64,000 nucleotides of DNA from Rubrobacter tropicus (lineage in GTDB: Bacteria > Actinomycetota > Rubrobacteria > Rubrobacterales > Rubrobacteraceae), in assembly GCF_011492945.1 (NCBI RefSeq), contig NZ_CP045119.1:3162001-3226000 (forward strand), written 5' to 3'. Position 1 is the stretch's first letter. Each line of letters begins with the position of its first letter. The translations under genes and the position numbers were made by a program. The notes under the pieces are model-generated. The model did not search any database, was not told where the DNA came from, and was given only the letters and a program-made list of their open reading frames with translations. Positions 17,257 through 24,514 of this stretch are shown here, piece by piece.

Positions 17257-17934
17257 ATGGACGAGACGAACCTGAACCAGTTCAAAGAGGTGACCCCCAG
17301 CGGCACCTTCACCCTGCAGAACTCGTCGCTGCTCAAGGTCCGGCTGGACGGGAACTCCGTGCAGGCGAAGCTGGGCTCGATGGTCGCCTACCAGGGCGGG
17401 GTGCGCTTCGACCACAAGGGCGGGGGCCTCGGTCGGTTCTTCAAGAAGGCCCTCACAGGTGAAGGCGTCGACCTGATGGTCGCCGGGGGGACCGGGGACC
17501 TCTTTCTGGCGCACAACGCCCGCAAGATCATGATCCTCGAGCTCGAAGGCGAGACGATGACGGTCAACGGGGACAATATCCTCGCGTTCGAGGAGGGCGT
17601 GGACTGGGACACCGTCCCGCTGGCGGGGGCCGGGAGGCTCGCCGGCGGGGCGTTCAACGTGGTGCTGCAAGGCACCGGCAAGGTGGCCGTCACGGCCCAG
17701 GGAGATCCGGTCCTGCTCGACACGAGCACCCCCACCTCCGCGGACCCCGACTCGGCCATAGCGTGGAGCGGCGGGGTGCACACCCGCGTCAAGAGCGACG
17801 TCTCCTTCAACACCTTCCTCGGGCGCGACTCGGGAGAGACGTTCCAGATCGCCTTCGAGGGCCCTGGCTGGGTCCTGATACAGCCCTCCGAAGGCCCCAC
17901 GGTGCCCCCGCACACCCACGCCAGGCAGGGCTGA
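17257..17934 (+). CDS. AIM24 family protein
   Basis: 225 residues, a beta-rich protein of the AIM24/TIGR00266 family. The sequence alternates short strands with glycine turns (for example SMVAYQGGVRF, DLMVAGGTGDLFLAHNA and NVVLQGTGKVAVTAQGDP), as expected for its double-stranded beta-helix-like fold. The mitochondrial namesake is involved in membrane organisation; bacterial members are uncharacterised. The ATG follows GAGAGGCGACCC. It is 36 bases upstream of the lipid kinase gene and probably co-transcribed. The family assignment is secure, the role is not. Confidence 0.85.
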   Translation: MDETNLNQFKEVTPSGTFTLQNSSLLKVRLDGNSVQAKLGSMVAYQGGVRFDHKGGGLGRFFKKALTGEGVDLMVAGGTGDLFLAHNARKIMILELEGETMTVNGDNILAFEEGVDWDTVPLAGAGRLAGGAFNVVLQGTGKVAVTAQGDPVLLDTSTPTSADPDSAIAWSGGVHTRVKSDVSFNTFLGRDSGETFQIAFEGPGWVLIQPSEGPTVPPHTHARQG

Positions 17935-17970
17935 CCCGTCGCTTCGCCGGAGGGCCGCGCCGGAGCAGAG

Positions 17971-18894
17971 ATGAAAAAAACACGCGACACCACCACGGCG
18001 GCCGTCATCATCGGAAACCCCAACTCGGGTAGCGCGGGCGACGAGGGCTATCTCGAGGGTTTCGCCGACACCCTGCGCGCCGGCGGCCTCACGGTCGAGG
18101 TGCTGAACACGGAGCGCCCGGACCACGCCACCGAGCTCGCCGCCGCGGCCGGCGACCGACTCGTGATCGCCGCCGCGGCCGGCGACCGACTCGTGATCGC
18201 CGCCGGGGGCGACGGGACGGTGAACGAGGTCCTGAACGGCCTCTCGGCGGGCGCCACTTTGGGCATCCTGCCGCTCGGCACGGCGAACGTGCTCGCGCGG
18301 GAGCTCGGGCTGCCGCTGGAGCCGCAGGGGGCCTGCGAGAGGATCCTGACCGGCTCGGCCTCCCGGATGGACGTCGGGGTGGCGACGGACGACGACGGGG
18401 CCGAGCGACGCTTCGCCTGCATGGCCGGCATCGGCTTCGACGCCGACGTCGTGCGCGAGGTGGGCCCGCGCCTGAAACGCTACCTCAGGTCGCTCGCCTT
18501 CCCGCTCGTCGCGCTGAAGGTGTTCTTCCGGGGCGACAGGCCCCAACTGCACATCAAGGACGGCGACACCACCCACGTGGTCCAGTACGCCGTCGTCGCC
18601 AACGGCCAGTACTACGGGGGAGACTTCGAAACGGCGGAGGACGCCTCGCTGAGGAGCGGGGAACTCCAGGTCGTCCTCGTCGAGAAGGTGGGGCACCTGA
18701 TGCGCCCCGACGTCCTGGCCCACGTACTGGCCAAGAAGCCCCTGGACCGCACCATGAAGTCGTTCGCCTCGGGCCGGGTCGTGGCCGAGTCCCCCTCCGG
18801 TGGACGGGTCCCGGTGCAGATAGACGGCGAAGTCTGGGGCCGCCTGCCCATGTCCTTCCGGATCGAACCGGCCGCCGTGGCCGTGATCCGTTAG
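17971..18894 (+). CDS. Diacylglycerol/lipid kinase (DagK/YegS family)
   Basis: 307 residues. Lipid kinases of this fold phosphorylate diacylglycerol or related lipids with ATP. Visible motifs are IIGNPNSGSAG at the N-terminus, the catalytic GGDGTVNEVLNGL (about residue 77) and PLGTANVLARELGLP. A conserved GIGFDADVV follows near residue 155. Directly before GGDGT there is an exact 30-bp tandem duplication (18139-18198) that repeats ten residues, AAAAGDRLVI, and would lengthen the strand-loop leading to the active site. The reading frame is kept. Follows AIM24 in the membrane-stress group. Confidence 0.88.
   Translation: MKKTRDTTTAAVIIGNPNSGSAGDEGYLEGFADTLRAGGLTVEVLNTERPDHATELAAAAGDRLVIAAAAGDRLVIAAGGDGTVNEVLNGLSAGATLGILPLGTANVLARELGLPLEPQGACERILTGSASRMDVGVATDDDGAERRFACMAGIGFDADVVREVGPRLKRYLRSLAFPLVALKVFFRGDRPQLHIKDGDTTHVVQYAVVANGQYYGGDFETAEDASLRSGELQVVLVEKVGHLMRPDVLAHVLAKKPLDRTMKSFASGRVVAESPSGGRVPVQIDGEVWGRLPMSFRIEPAAVAVIR
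18139..18198 (+). repeat. Exact 30-bp tandem duplication inside the lipid kinase gene
   Basis: Two identical 30-bp units, 18139-18168 and 18169-18198, each beginning GCCGCCGCGG and ending CTCGTGATC. A third, partial copy of the first six bases follows. The frame is preserved. Confidence 0.95.
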
Positions 18895-18937
18895 AGCAGT
18901 CGCCCCGGCGAAGAGCGCCCAGCTTGGACGACGCTGG

Positions 18938-19019
18938 ACACATCAAGACACATAAGTTACTAATATACGGTACACTACGAGCACGCTAGACACGCTTGCA
19001 CGCACGGTTGCACGCACGG
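18938..19019 (+). promoter_or_regulatory. Probable promoter and 12-bp tandem repeat upstream of the Crp/Fnr gene
   Basis: Locally AT-rich. TACACT at 18971-18976 or TATACG at 18964-18969 may be the -10. Two ACACAT(C/A)A-type direct repeats lie upstream (about 18938-18954), and TTGCACGCACGG occurs twice in tandem (18996-19007 and 19008-19019). The latter sits in the leader and could be an operator for autoregulation. Confidence 0.4.
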
Positions 19020-19088
19020 GTCGATTCCCTTCCCCGGCACGGGGAGGCGCTCGGGTTGCGTTTCTGCAGAAGGAGAGAGACGGCGAAG

Positions 19089-19790
19089 ATGGCGATGTCG
19101 CAGGAAGAGCAGGTACGTCTGCTCTCGATGGTGGACATCCTCGAGCCGCTTTCGCCCGAAGAGTTGGAAGAGTTGGCCCGACGAGCACCGGACACATACC
19201 TCGACGAGGGAGAGATCCTCTACACCCCCCAGGAGACGGGCGAGAAGCTGTTCATACTCAAGAAGGGCAGGGTGCAAGTCTACGAGATGAACCCCGAAGG
19301 GTCGGAGATCACGCTCTCCGTGGTGGAGAGCGGGGCCGTGTTCGGGGAGATGACCCTGACCGGCCAGAGCTTCCGGGGGGTGTACGTCAGGGCGCTCGCG
19401 CCCTCGTACGTGTGTTCGCTCGGGTTGCCGGACTTCGAGGGCCTGGTGATGAGGAACCCGCAGGTAGGCCTGAGGCTCGTGAGGGTGCTCGCCGGGAGGC
19501 TGCGCCAGTCCGAGCTTCGCATGGCGGACCTAGTCCACAAAGAAGTCCCCGCCCGCCTCGCCACCCTGATCCTGACGCTCGTGGAGAGCGAGGGGCTGGT
19601 AAGCGGCGAGAGCTACAGGATAGCCACCCGCTACACCCACGAGCAGCTCGGCACCATGATCGGGGCGAAGCGCGTGGCGGTGAGCCGGGCCTTCTCCCAC
19701 CTCAAGGAAGCCAGGGCCGTCGAGTTCAAGAACCGCTACATCCACATCACCGACATGGAAAAGCTCCGGGAGGTCTCCACGGCCGGCTAG
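19089..19790 (+). CDS. Crp/Fnr-family transcription regulator
   Basis: 233 residues. The N-terminal cyclic-nucleotide-like beta-roll spans about 20-135 (GEKLFILKKGRVQVYEMN, GAVFGEMTL) and a dimer helix is followed by a winged helix (YTHEQLGTMIGAKRVAVSRA, about 185-205). The usual phosphate-binding Arg-Ser/Thr pair after FGE is not obvious, and there is no Fnr-type cysteine cluster, so the ligand is unknown. A start at 19089 is preferred over an upstream in-frame TTG because AAGGAGAG lies just before it. A CRP-like palindrome lies 100 bases downstream of the stop. Probably regulates neighbouring stress genes. Confidence 0.9.
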   Translation: MAMSQEEQVRLLSMVDILEPLSPEELEELARRAPDTYLDEGEILYTPQETGEKLFILKKGRVQVYEMNPEGSEITLSVVESGAVFGEMTLTGQSFRGVYVRALAPSYVCSLGLPDFEGLVMRNPQVGLRLVRVLAGRLRQSELRMADLVHKEVPARLATLILTLVESEGLVSGESYRIATRYTHEQLGTMIGAKRVAVSRAFSHLKEARAVEFKNRYIHITDMEKLREVSTAG

Positions 19791-19889
19791 AGGGCCGCTA
19801 GCTCCACCCTCTGGCCTCGCGCAAGACGGGACGCCTGCCCGCCGGCGGGGGCTCACCCGGGCGAAAACTACCGAACTCGCCAACGTAAG

Positions 19890-19940
19890 TGTGTTTTGTA
19901 TCACAGGATACGGCGATCTCGTCCCCCCTATATATTGTGG
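19890..19940 (+). promoter_or_regulatory. CRP/FNR-type operator with downstream -10 box
   Basis: TGTGTTTTGTATCACA at 19890-19905 matches the TGTGA-N6-TCACA consensus in nine of ten positions. A TATATT hexamer follows at 19931-19936. If that is the -10, the operator is centred about 45 bases before the start point, near the class II activator position. It would be the promoter of the gene at 20099 and lies right after a Crp/Fnr gene. Confidence 0.55.
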
Positions 19941-19943
19941 TGG

Positions 19944-20098
19944 CGGGTGAAAAGTGACGCCCATCAAGAGATGGGCTGGGAAGGGGAAACTCAACCTTCG
20001 GGTCGGCGCTTTGCCGTGCCGGGCCCCTGCCACGGCGGGGCCCGACCCGGGGGTGGTTCCCGGCGGAAAGCATGCAAACTCGGGAGTCTGGAGGTCCG
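19944..20098 (+). other. Long GC-rich leader with several hairpins
   Basis: About 155 bases between the presumed start point and the GTG at 20099 contain no convincing reading frame. It holds CGGGCCCC-(9)-GGGGCCCG at 20020-20044 and other potential stems. I compared it mentally with cobalamin, c-di-AMP and c-di-GMP riboswitches and saw no match. It could be a structured 5' UTR. Confidence 0.3.
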
Positions 20099-20524
20099 GT
20101 GATCCGCAACGAGGCAAGACGCGACCCCTACAGAACGCTCGTGGAGGCGGCCATCAAGGTCCAGGAACGGAACGTGAGGGTCACCGTGGACATGCTCGAC
20201 ATGCTAACCGGTCAGGCCGGGGCGACCCGCGCCTTCCTGGAGCACTTGAGGGAGCAACAGGAGGCCTTCTGGGCGCTGGCCGAGGGATCGTTCAAGACCT
20301 GCCTGGGCCTCCCCCACGACGGGGCCCCGGAAGGAGAAGCCCCCTCCACCGGCCACCGTGATTCGGGGTTGCCCGTGGAGGACTTCGACCGTCTCGGCGT
20401 CGAGGAGCTGGGCCGCAAGCTGGAGGGGCTCTGCGCGCGGGACGTCGAGAGGCTCAAAGACCACGAGAGGCGCACGGGGAACCGCCGCGCCGTGATGGAG
20501 CGCCTGGACCGCGCGCTCGTCTAG
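20099..20524 (+). CDS. Helical protein sharing a C-terminal domain with the Gln-rich protein
   Basis: 141 residues. The N-terminal helical half (about 5-65, ARRDPYRTLVEAAIKVQERN) is followed by a variable linker. The C-terminal 48 residues (FDRLGVEELGRKLEGLCARD and HERRTGNRRAVMERLDRAL) align with the end of the product at 16515-17069: both read (Y/F)D-x-L near the start, a GL(S/C)A turn and a final NR-x-x-V-x-x-x-LDR. The GTG start is supported by GGAGG four bases upstream. A CRP-like promoter precedes it. Phasin-like role is a guess from layout. Confidence 0.65.
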   Translation: MIRNEARRDPYRTLVEAAIKVQERNVRVTVDMLDMLTGQAGATRAFLEHLREQQEAFWALAEGSFKTCLGLPHDGAPEGEAPSTGHRDSGLPVEDFDRLGVEELGRKLEGLCARDVERLKDHERRTGNRRAVMERLDRALV

Positions 20525-20558
20525 GGACCGCGGGACGCTTAAGAAAGGAGAGGCAGGG

Positions 20559-20773
20559 ATGCGTTCGGATGAGGCCGTGGTGGGCAAGAAGGTGCGGGTA
20601 CTTCCTCAACACCGGCGGGAACAGTTTCGGGGGCATCGGGCACGATCCGTCAAAGGTACGGCGCCCCGGATTACCTGGCCCTGGACGTGGAGTTCGGGGA
20701 CGGGAGATCCGTGCTCTTCTGGCACTACGAACTCGAGGAGATGAATGACGCGTCGACCCTCGACCGCCGCTAG
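20559..20773 (+). pseudogene. Small conserved protein gene broken by a one-base frameshift
   Basis: The N-terminal part reads MRSDEAVVGKKVRVLPQHRR from 20559; then, at the G run 20629-20633, the frame must slip by one missing base to continue as GTIRQRYGAPDYLALDVEFG and end at TAG 20771-20773. The restored 71-residue product has the beta-rich pattern of a small actinobacterial family with a VG-x-x-VRV opening and a LFW...ELEE ending. The ATG follows AAAGGAGAGG. Homopolymer position suggests either a sequence error or a very recent mutation. Confidence 0.65.
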
Positions 20774-20848
20774 CGGCAGGGTCTCGGCCAGGGGAGGGGG
20801 TCCCGAACGCGGGCCCGCGTCTCCGACAAGCGAGGAGAGGTTCGTATC

Positions 20849-21187
20849 GTGTACTGGTTGATAGTGGCGCGGGAAGGCTTCCGCATGCGCGTGTGCACCG
20901 TCCGGGGCGAGGACGCTATGCCGGTCTTCAGCCGGGAGGGAGATGCCGCCTCGTTTCTGCGGGTCGCGGGCCTGGAGGACGGTTGGTGGGCCAGGGAGAC
21001 CAGCCTCGGCGAGCTCGTCTCCCTGCTTCTGGGTCCCTACGCGGGCGTCTCGAGGATCTTGCTCGACCCCCCAGCCGGGGACGCCGGACCGCCGGAAGGC
21101 GCCGCGGGCGTGGAGCGTAGGGCTTTCGTGGATCACCTGATGCGGGACTCCCGGGCCGGTGCGGCGGAGGTGGGCGCGGGCCGCTAA
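20849..21187 (+). CDS. Hypothetical protein, second member of the small paralogue family
   Basis: 112 residues. Opens YWLIVAREGFRMRV, continues with MPVFSREGDAASFLRVAGLE and a later SRILLDPPAGD; this order of elements matches the products at 1315-1692 and 35051-35413. The C-terminus is a charged helix. The GTG start has GAGGAGAGG about ten bases upstream. No catalytic or metal motif is evident. It closes the membrane-stress region before lutABC. Confidence 0.7.
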   Translation: MYWLIVAREGFRMRVCTVRGEDAMPVFSREGDAASFLRVAGLEDGWWARETSLGELVSLLLGPYAGVSRILLDPPAGDAGPPEGAAGVERRAFVDHLMRDSRAGAAEVGAGR

Positions 21188-21277
21188 CCGGGTGCTCCGT
21201 CGGGCGGTTCGGGCGATGAGGCCCGGGGCGGCGGCATAGGCTATCATTCGGCCGAAACCGAGAGGCGAGGAGGCCGT

Positions 21278-21334
21278 TTGACCCGCACCCGTAGGCACGC
21301 CGTTACCGCCCGGGGCCCGCGAACGTGCGCGTAG
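21278..21334 (+). CDS. Possible 18-residue leader peptide overlapping the lutA start
   Basis: A TTG at 21278 follows the strong site GCGAGGAGG by five bases and opens an 18-codon frame, MTRTRRHAVTARGPRTCA, whose TAG at 21332 lies just inside lutA. The lutA GTG itself has no good ribosome site, so translation of lutA may depend on ribosomes ending this frame. A TATCAT -10-like box at 21242-21247 precedes it. The peptide need not have a function of its own. Confidence 0.4.
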   Translation: MTRTRRHAVTARGPRTCA

Positions 21335-22059
21335 CCCTCTTTATAACCTGCTTCAACGACACGCTCTTTCCAGAGACGGGCAGGGCCACCGTCGGGGTGC
21401 TGGAGCGGCTCGGTCACGAGGTCGAGTTCCCCATGGAGCAGACCTGTTGCGGGCAGATGCACTTCAACACCGGGTACCAGAGGGAGGCTATTCCGCTGGT
21501 CCGTCGCTTCGTCGAGGTCTTCGAGCCCTACGACGCCGTCGTCGCCCCCTCGGGCTCGTGCGTGGGCATGGTCCGCGACCTCTACCCGATGGCCGCCGAC
21601 CTCGCCGAAGACGCCGACCTGGCGCGCCGGGTAGCCGACCTCGCCCCCAGGGTGTTCGAGCTCTCCGAGTTCCTCGTAAAGAAGACGGGCGTCACGGACG
21701 TCGGGGCCTACTACCCGCACCGGGTCACCTACCATCCGACCTGCCACTCCCTGCGGATGCTCAAGGTCGGGGATGCGCCGCTGGAGTTGTTGAGGAACGT
21801 GCGGGGAATGGAGCTCGTCGAGCTCGGCGAGGCGGAACAGTGCTGCGGGTTCGGGGGGACGTTCGCGGTAAAGAACGCCGAGACCTCGGCGGCCATGCTC
21901 GGGGACAAGATCCGGCGCGTCCTGGATACGGAGTCCGAGGTCTGCACCGCCGGGGACAACTCCTGCCTCATGCACATCGGCGGCGGCCTCAGGCGCCTGC
22001 AGGCGGGGATAAACACGGTCCACCTGGCCGAGATACTCGCTTCCACGGAGGAGAGATGA
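21325..22059 (+). CDS. lutA: Lactate utilisation protein A, (Fe-S)-binding
   Basis: 244 residues. LutABC oxidises L-lactate to pyruvate. LutA carries two cysteine-rich CCG-type motifs: EQTCCGQMHFNTGY (about residue 40) and EQCCGFGGTFAVKN (about 172), plus SGSC and CHSLR cysteines, as in heterodisulfide-reductase-like subunits. Length is typical (about 240). The GTG start overlaps the end of a short upstream frame. The stop overlaps the lutB ATG (ATGA). No dedicated lutR regulator is adjacent. Confidence 0.92.
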   Translation: MRVALFITCFNDTLFPETGRATVGVLERLGHEVEFPMEQTCCGQMHFNTGYQREAIPLVRRFVEVFEPYDAVVAPSGSCVGMVRDLYPMAADLAEDADLARRVADLAPRVFELSEFLVKKTGVTDVGAYYPHRVTYHPTCHSLRMLKVGDAPLELLRNVRGMELVELGEAEQCCGFGGTFAVKNAETSAAMLGDKIRRVLDTESEVCTAGDNSCLMHIGGGLRRLQAGINTVHLAEILASTEER

Positions 22060-23510
22060 CCATCAAACCGCCAGACGCCTTCTCCCCCGGCGAGACCCCG
22101 ACCTTCGAGGCCTCGGCGAAGACGAGCCTCGCCGACTCCCAGCTACGCCGCAACCTCGGCAAGGCGACCCAGACCATCCGCCGCAAGAGGGCGGCGGTCG
22201 TCGAGGAGATGCCCGACTGGGAGGAGCTGCGCGAGGCGGGCCGCGCCCTCAAGGAGCGCACCCTGCGCCACCTCGACGCGTACCTCCTGCAGCTGGAGGA
22301 GTCGGTGACGAAAGCGGGCGGCGTCGTCCACTGGGCGCGCGACGCCGACGAGGCGAACCGTATTATCTCCGGCATAGTCAGGGAGAAAGGCGCGAACGAG
22401 GTCGTAAAGGTCAAGTCGATAGCCACCGACGAGACCAAGCTCAACGAGCACCTGGAGTCGGAGGGCATCCACGCGTTCGAGACGGACCTCGCGGAGCTCA
22501 TCATCCAGCTCGCCGGGGAGACCTCGTCCCACATACTGGTGCCGGCGATCCACAAGAACCGGGCGGAGATCCGGGAGCTGTTCCTGCGCGAACTCGACGT
22601 CGAAGAACTCTCAGACGAGCCGAAAGACCTCGCGAACGCGGCCCGCCTCTACCTGCGCAAGAAGTTCCTGAACGCGAAGGTCGGCATCTCGGGGGCCAAT
22701 TTCGCCGTCGCGGAGACGGGCACCGTCGCCGTCGTCGAGTCCGAGGGCAACGGCAGGATGTGTACGACGCTGCCGCCGGTCCTGGTCACCCTGATGGGGG
22801 TCGAGAAGATCGTACCCGCGTGGCGGGACTTCGAGGTCTTCATGCAGCTCCTCCCCCGCTCCTCGACGGCCGAACGGATGAACCCCTACACCTCGTTCTG
22901 GACCGGGGTATCCGAGGGGGACGGCCCCGAAGAGTTCCACCTGGTCTTGCTCGACAACGGGCGGACCGACGTCTTGGCGGACGAGATCGGGCGCCAGACC
23001 CTCAACTGCATCCGGTGCTCGGCGTGCCTGAACGTCTGCCCCGTCTACGAGCGGACCGGCGGCCACGCCTACAACTCCGTCTACCCCGGTCCTATCGGGG
23101 CGATCCTGACGCCCCAGCTCGTCGGGATCGGCAAGCCGGGGTCTGACTCCCTGCCCTACGCGTCCTCGTTGTGCGGGGCCTGCTACCAGGTGTGCCCCGT
23201 CAAGATCAACATCCCCGAGGTCCTCATCCACCTGCGTGGCAGGGTGGTCCGCCACAAGCAGGACAGGGGCGGCCTGCGCGAGAGGCTCGATCCGGAGAAC
23301 GCGGCGATGCGGGCGATGGCGAAGGCCTTCTCGGACCCCGAGCTCTACGAGAACGCCCAGAGGCTCGCCAGGGTGGGACAGTGGCCGCTCGTCCGCGGCG
23401 GCAAGATCGGCAGCCTCCCGGGGCGTCTCGCCGGCTGGACGAAGGTGCGCGACCTGAAGCCCGTCCCGAAGCAATCCTTCCGGGAGTGGTGGAAGGAGGA
23501 GCGGGGCTAG
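22056..23510 (+). CDS. lutB: Lactate utilisation protein B, iron-sulfur subunit
   Basis: 484 residues. N-terminal LUD domain (about 60-290) with conserved GANFAVAETGTVAVVESEGN, followed by a ferredoxin-like segment with two 4Fe-4S motifs: CIRCSACLNVCPVY (about 317) and CGACYQVCPV (about 373). This is the electron-transfer subunit of the LutABC complex in the cytosol. ATG overlaps the lutA stop by four bases, and its TAG overlaps the lutC GTG by one base, so the three form one operon with translational coupling. Confidence 0.93.
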   Translation: MTIKPPDAFSPGETPTFEASAKTSLADSQLRRNLGKATQTIRRKRAAVVEEMPDWEELREAGRALKERTLRHLDAYLLQLEESVTKAGGVVHWARDADEANRIISGIVREKGANEVVKVKSIATDETKLNEHLESEGIHAFETDLAELIIQLAGETSSHILVPAIHKNRAEIRELFLRELDVEELSDEPKDLANAARLYLRKKFLNAKVGISGANFAVAETGTVAVVESEGNGRMCTTLPPVLVTLMGVEKIVPAWRDFEVFMQLLPRSSTAERMNPYTSFWTGVSEGDGPEEFHLVLLDNGRTDVLADEIGRQTLNCIRCSACLNVCPVYERTGGHAYNSVYPGPIGAILTPQLVGIGKPGSDSLPYASSLCGACYQVCPVKINIPEVLIHLRGRVVRHKQDRGGLRERLDPENAAMRAMAKAFSDPELYENAQRLARVGQWPLVRGGKIGSLPGRLAGWTKVRDLKPVPKQSFREWWKEERG

Positions 23511-24166
23511 TGGCGAGCGCGAAAGAGACGATCCTGTGGCGCGTCCGACGCGCCACCCGCGACGTGCCGGAAGACGAGAGGCCCGAAGACGTCGCGGTCG
23601 CACGCGGCTACCGCAAGGAGGGGGAAGACGCGCGGGCCGAGGTCGTCGACCGCTTCGCCGCCCACGTCGCCGAGTACGAGGCGACCGTTCACCGGGTGGC
23701 GGAGGACGACCTGCCGGGCGTCGTGGAGAAGATCCTGGCCGGCCGCGGCATACAGCGGCTAGTCGTCCCCCCGAAACTGCCGCAGTCCTGGGTGCCCGAT
23801 GGCGTCGAGGTCTTGCGGGACGCGGCCAGGCCTCGCCTCACCAACGAGGAGCTAGACGGCGCGGACGGCGTGCTGACCGGCTGCGCGCTAGGTATCGCCC
23901 AGACGGGCACCATCGCGCTCGACGCCGGGCCGGGGCAGGGCCGCCGGGCGCTCACCCTGCTGCCGGACTACCACCTGTGCGTGGTGCGCGAGGAGCAGGT
24001 GGTGGACCTCGTGCCCGAGGCGTTCGCGAAGCTGGAAGAGGCCGTCGGGGTCGAAGGCAGGGCCGTCACCTTCATCTCCGGTCCCTCCGCGACCTCGGAC
24101 ATCGAGTTGAACCGCGTAGAGGGCGTGCACGGGCCGCGGGTGCTAGAGGTCCTGATCGTCGGATGA
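23510..24166 (+). CDS. lutC: Lactate utilisation protein C
   Basis: 218 residues of the LUD family, third component of lactate oxidation. The core is LTGCALGIAQTGTIALDAGP, LTLLPDYHLCVV and the terminal FISGPSATSDIELNRVEGVH, all typical of LutC. The GTG start overlaps the lutB stop. Followed after 12 bases by the small DUF1330-like gene. Length agrees with the family (about 200-240). Confidence 0.92.
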   Translation: MASAKETILWRVRRATRDVPEDERPEDVAVARGYRKEGEDARAEVVDRFAAHVAEYEATVHRVAEDDLPGVVEKILAGRGIQRLVVPPKLPQSWVPDGVEVLRDAARPRLTNEELDGADGVLTGCALGIAQTGTIALDAGPGQGRRALTLLPDYHLCVVREEQVVDLVPEAFAKLEEAVGVEGRAVTFISGPSATSDIELNRVEGVHGPRVLEVLIVG

Positions 24167-24178
24167 GAGAAGGATAAC

Positions 24179-24514
24179 GTGAGCTTTTACGCCCTCAACC
24201 TGTTCGACCTGGCGGACAACGACTCGTACCTGCGATACTCGCGCCGCTCGCCCGCGGCGGTCGCGAAGCACGACGGGCGCGTGGTCGCCCTGGGGCTGCT
24301 GGACGAGGCGCTCGAGAAGGAGCCCGACGTCGAGCCGCGGAGCGCCATGATCCTGGTCGAGTGGGCCTCGCGCGAGTCGTTTCGCTCTTTTCTGGAGGAC
24401 CCGGAGCTCGCCGACCTACACCCGCTGCGCGAAGACGGGACGCGCAACTACCTGTGGTGGACCTACGAGAGCCTCGACGACCTCAGGCCGTTGTTCGCGG
24501 CCGGGGACCGTTAG
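24179..24514 (+). CDS. Small DUF1330/ABM-fold protein
   Basis: 111 residues of ferredoxin-like alpha-beta fold: FYALNLFDLADNDSYLRYSR at the start, then VVALGLLDEA and SAMILVEWASRESFRSFLED. The arrangement resembles DUF1330 or antibiotic-biosynthesis-monooxygenase domains. GTG start after GAGAAGGA, 12 bases behind lutC, so it is probably the last gene of the lut operon; a role in lactate metabolism is not established. The stop overlaps the convergent DoxX gene by three bases. Confidence 0.65.
   Translation: MSFYALNLFDLADNDSYLRYSRRSPAAVAKHDGRVVALGLLDEALEKEPDVEPRSAMILVEWASRESFRSFLEDPELADLHPLREDGTRNYLWWTYESLDDLRPLFAAGDR

Noticed and set aside
19944-20098. Leader before 20099 as a cobalamin, c-di-AMP or c-di-GMP riboswitch
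   Set aside because: Fragments such as GGGAAGGGG and AAAGCATGCAAAC are suggestive, but the conserved core segments are not present in order.
19798-20109. Minus-strand 103-residue frame across the CRP-like site
   Set aside because: It would place a gene over the operator, promoter and leader of the 20099 gene and has no recognisable motif.
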